Positions 44,032 through 50,301 of a stretch of DNA of 50,301 nt are shown here, in pieces. The notes under the pieces were generated by a model. That model made no database searches and was not told where the DNA came from. It saw nothing but the letters and a program-made list of their open reading frames with translations. The number at the start of each line of letters is the position of its first letter. Position 1 is the first letter of the stretch. The position numbers and the translations under genes were made by a program. Source of the DNA: Nocardioides albidus (GTDB lineage: Bacteria; Actinomycetota; Actinomycetes; Propionibacteriales; Nocardioidaceae); contig NZ_VDMP01000017.1 of the NCBI RefSeq assembly GCF_006335005.1, forward strand, positions 13,695 through 63,995. Direction: 5' to 3'.

Positions 44032-45825
44032 TCAGGAGTAGAGCGCGGCGATGTCGTCGCGGCACTCGCGCAGCACGACATTGCGCTTCAGCTTGAGGCT
44101 CGGGGTCACCTGGCCGGCCTCCTCGGTCCAGTCCGTCGGCAGGATGGCGAACTTCCTGATCGACTCGGCCTTCGACACCGCCTTGTTGGCCTCGTCGACC
44201 GCGGCCTGGATCTCGGCGCGCAGGTCCTCGTCGTCGACCAGGTCGGCGACCTTGCCCTGCTTGACGTGCTGCTCCGCCCAGGCGGGGAAGGCCTCCTCGT
44301 CGATGGTGACGAGCGCGCCGATGAACGGCTGGCCGTCGCCGACGACGAGGCACTGGCTGACCAGCGCCGACGCGCGGACCCGGTCCTCGAGGACCGCGGG
44401 GGCGACGTTCTTGCCGCCGGCCGTGACCAGGATCTCCTTCTTGCGGCCGGTGATCCGGACGAAGCCCTCGTCGTCGACCTCGCCGACGTCGCCGGTGTGG
44501 AACCAGCCGTCCGCGTCGAGCGCCTCCGCCGTGGCCTCGGGGTTGTTCCAGTAGCCGGTGAAGACCTGGCCGCCGCGGAAGAGCAGCTCGCCGTCGTCGG
44601 CGATGCGTACGGCGGTGCCGGGGATCGGCCGCCCGACGGTGCCGACCTTCTGGGCGTCGGGCAGGTTCACGGTCAGCGCCGCCGTGGTCTCGGTCAGGCC
44701 GTAGCCCTCGAGCACGGTCACGCCGATCCCGCGGTAGAAGTGGCCCAGCCGGTCGCCCAACGGGGCGCCGCCGGACACCGCGAACTCGCAGCTCCCGCCG
44801 AGCGCCGCGCGGAGCCTGCCGTAGACGAGTCGCGAGAACAGCGCGTGCTGGGCGCGGATCCGCACCGGCACCCGGCCGCCGCCCTCGAGCGCGCGGGAGT
44901 AGGCGATCGCCGTCTCGGCCGCCCGGTCGAAGATCCGGCCCTTGCCGTCGGCGGTCGCCGTCTGCGAGGCGGTGTTGAAGACCTTCTCGAACACGCGAGG
45001 CACCGCGAGGATGAAGGTGGGCCGGAAGGTGGCCAGCTGGGGGAGCAGGTTCTTGATGTCGGCGCTGTGGCCCAAGCGGGTCCGGGACTTCACGCAGCCG
45101 ACCTGGATGATCCGGGCGAAGACGTGCGCGAGCGGCAGGAACAGCAGGGTCGAGGCGCCCTCGGCGTCGAAGAGCCGCTCCAGCTCGGACACGGCCACGC
45201 CGAGCTCGGTCTGGAAGTTGTCGTGGGTGAGCATGCAGCCCTTGGGCCGGCCCGTGGTGCCGGAGGTGTAGATCAACGTGGCGAGGTCGGCCGGCCCGAC
45301 GGACGTACGACGGGTCTCCAGGTCGGCGTCGGAGACGGCGCCGCCGAGCTCGCTCAGGGTCGCGATCGCGCCGTCCTCGAGGGTCCACACGTGCTGGAGC
45401 TCCGGCAGGGCGTCACGGCCCGCCTCTACCCGCTCGCGGTGTCCGGCGTCCTCACAGACCACGGCGCGGGCGCCGGAGTCGGACAGGATCCAGCCGATCT
45501 GCTCCTGCGAGGACGACTCGTAGATCGGCACCGTGGCGGCGCCGGCGAACCAGATCGCGTAGTCGAGCAGGGTCCACTCGTAGCGCGTGCGCGAGATGAC
45601 CGCGACCCGGTCGCCGGCCTCGACGCCCGCAGCGATCAGGCCCTTGGCGACGGCGGAGACCTCGGCCAGGAAGGCTGCACAGGACACGTCCTCCCATCCG
45701 CCTCCGGACGTGGCCCGGCTGAACTGGACGGCGTCCGGCGCCTCGTCCGCGTTGCGGACCACGTCGTCGGTGAGGTTGCCCGTCGTGGGGATCTCGACGG
45801 TCTGCGGGGTGGAGTACTCGCGCAC
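44032..45825 (-). CDS. long-chain acyl-CoA synthetase (FadD15-like)
   Basis: 597-aa AMP-forming acyl-CoA ligase. The ATP/AMP signature is LIYTSGTTGRPKGCMLTH. The second motif is GYGLTETTAAL, and the hinge and adenylate regions are WFHTGDVGEVDDEGFVRITGR and KEILVTAGGKNVAP. Length and the N-terminal NLTDDVVRNADEAPDA resemble the long-chain FadD15 group of actinobacteria. It activates fatty acids for lipid synthesis or degradation. The GTG start is preceded by TAACCT at 6 nt. Confidence 0.93.
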   Translation of the reverse strand: MREYSTPQTVEIPTTGNLTDDVVRNADEAPDAVQFSRATSGGGWEDVSCAAFLAEVSAVAKGLIAAGVEAGDRVAVISRTRYEWTLLDYAIWFAGAATVPIYESSSQEQIGWILSDSGARAVVCEDAGHRERVEAGRDALPELQHVWTLEDGAIATLSELGGAVSDADLETRRTSVGPADLATLIYTSGTTGRPKGCMLTHDNFQTELGVAVSELERLFDAEGASTLLFLPLAHVFARIIQVGCVKSRTRLGHSADIKNLLPQLATFRPTFILAVPRVFEKVFNTASQTATADGKGRIFDRAAETAIAYSRALEGGGRVPVRIRAQHALFSRLVYGRLRAALGGSCEFAVSGGAPLGDRLGHFYRGIGVTVLEGYGLTETTAALTVNLPDAQKVGTVGRPIPGTAVRIADDGELLFRGGQVFTGYWNNPEATAEALDADGWFHTGDVGEVDDEGFVRITGRKKEILVTAGGKNVAPAVLEDRVRASALVSQCLVVGDGQPFIGALVTIDEEAFPAWAEQHVKQGKVADLVDDEDLRAEIQAAVDEANKAVSKAESIRKFAILPTDWTEEAGQVTPSLKLKRNVVLRECRDDIAALYS

Positions 45826-45831
45826 GGGGTG

Positions 45832-45837
45832 AGGTTA
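45832..45837 (-). promoter_or_regulatory. -10 element of the acyl-CoA synthetase gene (leaderless)
   Basis: On the minus strand TAACCT is followed by 6 nt and the GTG at 45825. Confidence 0.5.
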
Positions 45838-45854
45838 CCGCCGAGTCGGTCCGG

Positions 45855-45860
45855 TAGCCT
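45855..45860 (+). promoter_or_regulatory. -10 element of the SRPBCC operon (leaderless)
   Basis: TAGCCT is followed by 7 nt and the ATG at 45868. The -35 region for this promoter falls on the -10 of the divergent acyl-CoA synthetase promoter. Confidence 0.5.
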
Positions 45861-45867
45861 TCCGGCC

Positions 45868-46332
45868 ATGGCCGAACAGACGTCCTCGTCGATCGTCGTC
45901 GATGCTCCTGCCGCCGATGTGATGGCCGTCATCGCGGACTTCGCGGCCTACCCGCAGTGGGCCAAGGGCGTCACCGTGGCCGAGGTGCGCTCGACGTACG
46001 ACGCCGGTGACCCGGCTCAGGCCGCCCAGGCCGGCCGGGCCCGTGAGGTCTTCTTCGCGCTCGACGTCTCGCCGATCAAGGACGAGTACACCCTCGCCTA
46101 CGTCTGGGACGACGACCGGCAGGTCACCTGGACCCTGGTCGAGGGCAAGATGCTGAAGTCCCTCGAGGGCGCCTACATCCTGCGCGAGACCGGCGGGGCG
46201 ACCGAGGTCACCTACCGCCTCGCCCTCGACGTCTCCATCCCGCTGATCGGCATGCTCAAGCGCAAGGGCGAGAAGATCCTCATCGACACCGCGCTCAAGG
46301 GCCTGAAGAGGCGCGTCGAGTCCGGCGCCTGA
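45868..46332 (+). CDS. SRPBCC (START/polyketide-cyclase-like) protein
   Basis: 154-aa helix-grip protein with a hydrophobic ligand cavity. The typical start is SSSIVVDAPAADVMAVIADFAAYPQWAKGV, with the W in PQW. The long C-terminal helix is KGEKILIDTALKGLKRRVES. From memory, a homologue sits beside fadD15 in M. tuberculosis (Rv2185c). A lipid-related binding role next to an acyl-CoA synthetase is plausible but unproved. It begins the run that continues with the ArsA-like ATPase 10 bp downstream. Confidence 0.85.
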   Translation: MAEQTSSSIVVDAPAADVMAVIADFAAYPQWAKGVTVAEVRSTYDAGDPAQAAQAGRAREVFFALDVSPIKDEYTLAYVWDDDRQVTWTLVEGKMLKSLEGAYILRETGGATEVTYRLALDVSIPLIGMLKRKGEKILIDTALKGLKRRVESGA

Positions 46333-46342
46333 GGGCGGCGCC

Positions 46343-47575
46343 GTGCGGATCGTTCTCTTCACCGGCAAGGGCGGTGTCGGCAAGTCCACCGTGGCCGCGG
46401 GCACCGCGGCGCTCGCCGCCGCACAGGGGCTGCGCACCCTGGTGATCTCGACCGACGCCGCGCACTCCCTGGCCGACGCGTACGGCGCGGCCCACGCGGG
46501 CGCCGAGCCCACCGAGGTGGCGCCGGGCCTCTACCTGCAGCAGGTCGACGCCCAGCTTCGCTTCGAGCAGTCGTGGGCCGACATCCAGCGCTATCTCCTG
46601 TCGGTGCTCGACGCGGTCGGCATGGACCCGGTCGCGGCCGAGGAGATGACCGTGATCCCCGGCGCGGAGGAGGTGCTGGCGCTGCTCGAGCTGCGCCAGC
46701 ACGCCCACTCGGGCCAGTGGGACGTCATCGTCGTCGACTGCGCTCCGACCGCCGAGACGCTCCGTCTGCTCGCCCTTCCGGAGGCGCTGGGCTGGTATCT
46801 CGAACGACTGCTGCCCATCCAGCGGCGTCTGGTCAAGGCGCTGCGCCCGGTGCTCAACCGCGCTGCGGGCGTGCCGATGCCCGGTGACGCGGTCTTCGAC
46901 GCGATCACGCGTCTGCACGGCGAGCTCGACGACGTGCACGCCCTGCTGTCCGGACCGGGATCGACGGTGCGCCTGGTCCTCACCCCGGAGCAGGTCGTGC
47001 TCGCCGAGGCCCGCCGTGCCTACACCAGCCTGTGCCTGTTCGGCTACCGCGTCGACGGCGTCGTGGCGAACCGGGTCTTCCCCGACGGCGGGGACGATCC
47101 GTGGCGGGCCGGCTGGGTCGCCGCTCAGGCCGGCGTGCTGCGCGAGGTCGCCCAGTCCTTCGCCGGGCTGCCGATGTGGACCTCGCAGTACCAGTCGGCC
47201 GAGCCGGTCGGCGTCGACACGCTCGCTGCCCTCGCGGCCGCGTTGTACGACGGGAGCGACCCCCTCGCCGTACCCGCCGGCGAGGGGCCGTTCCGGGTCA
47301 CCCGCCGCGACGACGGGACGGCGATCGCCCATCTCGCGCTGCCCCACGTCTCCCGCTCCGAGGTCGACCTCGCCCGCAACGGCAACGAGCTCGTGATGAC
47401 CGTCGGCTCCTACCGCCGTCTGTTGACGCTGCCGCCCGGGCTCGCGCGGCTGCGGGTCGCGGGCGCCAGCGTGGTCGACGGCGAGCTGCGGGTCCGCTTC
47501 GTCGAGCCGGCGACGGTGCCGGCGGCGACGATGGCGCCGGCGGCGGCGACGTCCACCGCAGGCAGGGAGGCGTGA
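46343..47575 (+). CDS. ArsA/Get3-like ATPase
   Basis: 410-aa deviant Walker A ATPase of the anion-transporting/Get3 group. The P loop is LFTGKGGVGKSTVAAGTAALA, switch I is VISTDAAHSLADAYG, and Walker B is VIVVDCAPTAETLRLLALPEAL. The C-terminal 80 residues (FRVTRRDDGTAIAHLALPHVSRSEV) match the beta-rich ArsA_HSP20-like tail. No arsenite genes are nearby, so a targeting or envelope role like that of actinobacterial homologues is likelier than arsenic export. The TGA overlaps the next ATG (TGATG). Confidence 0.9.
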   Translation: MRIVLFTGKGGVGKSTVAAGTAALAAAQGLRTLVISTDAAHSLADAYGAAHAGAEPTEVAPGLYLQQVDAQLRFEQSWADIQRYLLSVLDAVGMDPVAAEEMTVIPGAEEVLALLELRQHAHSGQWDVIVVDCAPTAETLRLLALPEALGWYLERLLPIQRRLVKALRPVLNRAAGVPMPGDAVFDAITRLHGELDDVHALLSGPGSTVRLVLTPEQVVLAEARRAYTSLCLFGYRVDGVVANRVFPDGGDDPWRAGWVAAQAGVLREVAQSFAGLPMWTSQYQSAEPVGVDTLAALAAALYDGSDPLAVPAGEGPFRVTRRDDGTAIAHLALPHVSRSEVDLARNGNELVMTVGSYRRLLTLPPGLARLRVAGASVVDGELRVRFVEPATVPAATMAPAAATSTAGREA

Positions 47576-47988
47576 TGGACGAGCAGACGCCCGGTGGCGA
47601 GGGCGACATCGGCAGTGTCGGCGAGGAGGCGCTGAAGCTCTTCGGCGCCCTCGCCGATCTCGCCCGCCAGCACGGAGGGGATGCCGCCGGCGGGATCGGC
47701 GACCTCGCCGGCCAGGCGGCCGCGGCGGCCCGCGAGATCGACGAGCACATCGCGACGGACAGTGCGGAGTGCCGCTACTGTCCTGTGTGCCGTGTGGTCC
47801 ACGCCGTGCGGCAGACCTCGCCCGAGGTCCGCACCCACCTGATGGTCGCCGCGTCCTCGCTGCTGCAGGCCGCGGCCGGGCTGCTGGAGACCCCGCCCCA
47901 GGGCGGCTCGCCCCGAGGCCCCGGGGTGGAGCGGATCGACCTCGACGCCGACCCTGATGACGCCCCCGACCTCGGAGACACACCGTGA
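47575..47988 (+). CDS. DUF5304-like small protein with CXXC motif
   Basis: 137 aa. The N-terminal half is an amphipathic region (EEALKLFGALADLARQHGGDAAGG). A conserved-looking core follows, ECRYCPVCRVVHAVRQTSPEV, containing Cys-x2-Cys-x2-Cys that could bind a metal. Then comes a helix HLMVAASSLLQAAAGLLE and an acidic tail. I believe it belongs to the actinobacterial DUF5304 group; the function is unknown. It is coupled to the ArsA-like gene in front (TGATG) and to the ROK kinase behind (GTGA). Confidence 0.7.
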   Translation: MDEQTPGGEGDIGSVGEEALKLFGALADLARQHGGDAAGGIGDLAGQAAAAAREIDEHIATDSAECRYCPVCRVVHAVRQTSPEVRTHLMVAASSLLQAAAGLLETPPQGGSPRGPGVERIDLDADPDDAPDLGDTP

Positions 47989-48932
47989 CCAGTGCACTGA
48001 CCTGCGGCATCGACATCGGCGGCACGAAGATCGCCGGGGCGGTCGTGGCGCCCGACGGGACCGTCGTCGCCGAGGCGCGCGTCGAGTCCCCGGCGACCGA
48101 TCCGACGGCGATGGAGGAGGCGGCGGCCGCACTGGTCGCCGGGTTCGCCGCCGAGCACGACGTCACCGCCGTCGGGGTCGGCGCCGCGGGCAATGTCGCC
48201 TCCGACCGGTCGACGGTCCTGTTCGCCCCCAACATCGCGTGGCGCAACGAGCCGCTCGGCGTCGACCTGGCCCGGTTGACCGGTCTGCCCGTGGTCGTCG
48301 AGAACGACGCCAACGCCGCGGCCTGGGGCGAGTTCCGCTACGGCGCCGGGCGCGATGTCGACGACCAGCTGATGGTGACCGTCGGCACCGGCGTGGGTGG
48401 CGGCGTGGTCATCGACGGCAAGCTGCTGCGCGGCGCGTACGGCGTCGCCGCCGAGATCGGCCATCTCAACGTCGTCCGCGACGGCCGGCTGTGCGGGTGC
48501 GGCAACCGCGGCTGCCTGGAGCAGTACGGCAGCGGAACGGCCCTGGTGCGCGCGGCCCGTGAGGCCGTGGCCGGCAACTCGCTCCTCGCCCAGGACCTGG
48601 TCGACCGCGCCGGCGGCGATCCCGCGGCGATCACCGGCCCGATGATCACCACCGCGGCGCAGGAGGGCGACCGGTTCGCGATCGAGCAGTTCGAGCACCT
48701 CGGCTCCTGGCTGGGGCACGGCATCGCCTCGCTCGTCGCGGTGCTCGACCCCGCCGTGATCGTCATCGGCGGCGGCGTCAGCGATGCGGGCGACCTGCTG
48801 GTCGCGCCGCTGCGCTCGGCGTTCGAGCACGGGCTCGCCGGTCGCGGCTACCGGCCCACGGCCGAGATCCGGCTGGCCGAGCTCGGCAACCGCGCCGGCG
48901 TGATCGGCGCCGCCGACCTCGCCCGCACCTGA
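47985..48932 (+). CDS. ROK family glucokinase
   Basis: 315-aa sugar kinase. The ATP-binding phosphate loop is CGIDIGGTKIAGAVV, and the sugar-binding/catalytic region is VVENDANAAAWGEFRYGAG with the catalytic Asp in NDAN. The ROK zinc signature is CGCGNRGCLEQYGSG. A second ATP motif is VIVIGGGVSDAGD. It most resembles actinobacterial ATP-dependent glucokinases. It probably supplies glucose 6-phosphate; regulation is not visible. Confidence 0.9.
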   Translation: MTSALTCGIDIGGTKIAGAVVAPDGTVVAEARVESPATDPTAMEEAAAALVAGFAAEHDVTAVGVGAAGNVASDRSTVLFAPNIAWRNEPLGVDLARLTGLPVVVENDANAAAWGEFRYGAGRDVDDQLMVTVGTGVGGGVVIDGKLLRGAYGVAAEIGHLNVVRDGRLCGCGNRGCLEQYGSGTALVRAAREAVAGNSLLAQDLVDRAGGDPAAITGPMITTAAQEGDRFAIEQFEHLGSWLGHGIASLVAVLDPAVIVIGGGVSDAGDLLVAPLRSAFEHGLAGRGYRPTAEIRLAELGNRAGVIGAADLART

Positions 48933-48966
48933 CCGCCGCGGATCACCCGCAGACAGTCGTCGGACG

Positions 48967-49875
48967 ATGAGCGAGCACTGGGTCGGCGTCGACGTCGGCG
49001 GCACGAAGGTGCTCGCCGTCCGCATCGACGAGGCCGGCGACGTCGAGGCCACCGCGACGCGTCCCATGCCCGGCCGGGCCGCCGGAGCCGAGGCAGTCGA
49101 GGAGGCGGTCGCCCTCGCCGCCCGTGACGTGTACGGCGCGCGCCCGCCGCGCGCCCTCGGCGTCTCGGCCGCCGGACTGGTCGACGCCGACGGGGAGCGC
49201 TTCCTGTTCGGCGCCCATCTGCCGTGGCGGGACACGCCCCTGCGTCGGCGGTTGGCCGAGCGCACCGGGCGACCGGTCGTCGTGGACAACGACGCCAACT
49301 GCGCCGCCCACGCCGAGCTCCTGGCCGGCGCCGCGCGGGGGGTGCGCTCCGCGCTGCTCATCACCATCGGCACCGGGATCGGCGGCGCCGTCGTCCTCGA
49401 CGGCCGGGTGGTGCGCGGGGCGCACGGACTCGCGGGCGAGTTCGGGCACGTGCAGGTGGTGCCGGACGGCCTGGCCTGCGAGTGCGGGCTGCGTGGCTGC
49501 TGGGAGCAGTACTGCAGCGGGCGCGCCCTCGAGCGGGTGACCCGGGTCGCGCTCGGCCGGCACCTCGACGGCCCGGAGGTGACGGCGCTGGCGCTCGCCG
49601 GCGACGAGGTCGCCCTGCAGTCCTTCGCCTCGATCGGGACCTGGCTCGGTGTCGGGGCGGCCGGTCTCGTGTCCGCGTTCGATCCCGAGCTGGTCGTCGT
49701 CGGCGGCGGAGTGTCCGCGGTCGGGGACCTGCTCCTCGGGCCCGCCCGGACGGCCATGCGGGGCTCCCTCCAGGGCACGGCCTACCGCCCGGTCCCCGAG
49801 CTGGTGCCCGCCCGTCTGGGCCCCGAGGCGGGCGCGATCGGAGCAGCGCTGCTCGCCCGGGACGGCCGGTCGTGA
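48967..49875 (+). CDS. second ROK family sugar kinase
   Basis: 302 aa, a tandem paralogue of the preceding gene. Motifs: VGVDVGGTKVLAVRI (phosphate 1), VVVDNDANCAAHAELLAGAA (catalytic Asp in NDAN), ITIGTGIGGAVVLDG (phosphate 2) and CECGLRGCWEQYCSG (zinc site). It has diverged from its neighbour, so a different sugar (N-acetylglucosamine or mannose) or ROK-like polyphosphate use is possible. It is 34 bp downstream of the first ROK gene, and its stop overlaps the next start (GTGA). Confidence 0.88.
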   Translation: MSEHWVGVDVGGTKVLAVRIDEAGDVEATATRPMPGRAAGAEAVEEAVALAARDVYGARPPRALGVSAAGLVDADGERFLFGAHLPWRDTPLRRRLAERTGRPVVVDNDANCAAHAELLAGAARGVRSALLITIGTGIGGAVVLDGRVVRGAHGLAGEFGHVQVVPDGLACECGLRGCWEQYCSGRALERVTRVALGRHLDGPEVTALALAGDEVALQSFASIGTWLGVGAAGLVSAFDPELVVVGGGVSAVGDLLLGPARTAMRGSLQGTAYRPVPELVPARLGPEAGAIGAALLARDGRS

Positions 49876-50301
49876 TCACGCCCGACCGCACCGCGGTCTG
49901 GGCGCTGTGGCTGCTGTCCCGACTGACGCTGGTCGTGCTCCTGACATCGGGGGAGTCGGTCTCGATCTCCGACCTCAACTACTACGAGATGAGCCTCGAC
50001 GAACTCGGCCGCGACGGAGCCGGCGGCACCCTCGCCGAGTATCCGGTGCCGGCCTTCCTGGTCCTCGCGGCGCCGTACGGCCTGCTGTCCCTGGCCGGCC
50101 TCACCTCGACCTACCCGGTGGTCGTGCTGGCGCTCCTCCTCGCCGTCGACGCGGGCTTCCTCGCCCAGGTCCGTCGCGCCGGCCGGGCGGCGCCGGTCTG
50201 GGCCTGGCTCGCGGCGACGCCGGCGCTCGGCGCGATCAGCTACGCCCGCTTCGACCTGCTGCCCGGGGTCCTGGTCGCCCTCGCCCTGCTCCACCTCGTG
50301 G
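49872..50301 (+). CDS. GT87/DUF2029-like membrane protein (3' end outside window)
   Basis: The frame opens with GTG at 49872 overlapping the ROK stop as GTGA and stays open to the window edge (143 residues). It begins VITPDRTAVWALWLLSRLTLVVLL, a first membrane helix. An extracytoplasmic loop follows with SDLNYYEMSLDEL and TLAEYPVPAFLVLAAPYGLL, the D-x-x-Y and EYP pattern of polyprenyl-phosphate-mannose-dependent GT-C mannosyltransferases. More helices follow (YPVVVLALLLAVDAGFLAQV, LLPGVLVALALLHLV). Mannosyltransferase function is inferred; from memory, a related enzyme (Rv2181) lies in this neighbourhood in mycobacteria. Confidence 0.65.
   Translation, partial: MITPDRTAVWALWLLSRLTLVVLLTSGESVSISDLNYYEMSLDELGRDGAGGTLAEYPVPAFLVLAAPYGLLSLAGLTSTYPVVVLALLLAVDAGFLAQVRRAGRAAPVWAWLAATPALGAISYARFDLLPGVLVALALLHLV

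Noticed and set aside
46343..47575. Arsenite efflux ATPase
   Set aside because: No arsB, arsR or arsC nearby and the context is lipid/envelope genes; called ArsA/Get3-like only.

Overview
The window is a stretch of a high-GC actinobacterial chromosome, most likely Nocardioides or a close relative (Nocardioidaceae). The reasons are very high GC, heavy GTG start use, many 4-bp stop/start overlaps, and an actinobacterial gene order. From memory, the same order is largely found around Rv2181-Rv2206 of Mycobacterium tuberculosis: glycerate kinase, erpA, adenosine-kinase-like adoK, ctaC, ctaF, qcrB/A/C, ctaE, trpD, DnaQ/UvrC-like nuclease, NlpC/P60 protein, fadD15, SRPBCC protein, ArsA-like ATPase. 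I found no transposase, phage gene, CRISPR array, tRNA or rRNA. The first gene (M16 peptidase) and the last (membrane glycosyltransferase-like protein) are cut by the window edges.

Layout. 0-14 kb is metabolism: M16 peptidase, BCCT transporter, methyltransferase, dapB, GNAT, aldo/keto reductase, DUF3043 protein, nadA, glycerate kinase, zinc alcohol dehydrogenase, erpA, adoK-like kinase, and a cysteine desulfurase/TusA pair. 14-25.7 kb is the aerobic respiratory chain: ctaC-ctaD-ctaF on the plus strand and ctaE-qcrC-qcrA-qcrB on the minus strand. These two blocks are separated by about 800 bp of internally duplicated non-coding DNA, an L,D-transpeptidase and an O-antigen-ligase-like protein. 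A ctaG-like assembly gene, a degenerate receiver protein and trpD follow. 27-34.7 kb holds a GT-C-like membrane protein, an AsnC-domain protein and a DnaQ-UvrC fusion nuclease. It also holds a cyclic-di-AMP (ydaO-type) riboswitch in front of an NlpC/P60 hydrolase, and two metallopeptidases.

34.7-43.8 kb is a Tad/Flp pilus locus read on the minus strand: rcpC/cpaB, tadZ/cpaE, tadA/cpaF, a tadB carrying an N-terminal von Willebrand A domain, tadC, a histidine kinase and LuxR-type regulator, and two Flp pilins. Paired GGGAC-N4-GKCCC sites lie upstream of the operon. 44-50.3 kb is an acyl-CoA synthetase facing an SRPBCC-ArsA-DUF5304-ROK-ROK-membrane protein run.

The most unusual non-coding signals are two intergenic elements at convergent gene ends, near 4.7 kb and 11.1 kb. 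Both are built from a GARNTGCCAS motif repeated at exactly 22 bp and then inverted; one of them is a perfect 43-bp-arm palindrome. Other signals are a consensus KstR-like operator over the alcohol dehydrogenase promoter, about a dozen apparently leaderless promoters (TANNNT 6-8 nt before the start codon), and a long structured leader before the BCCT gene.
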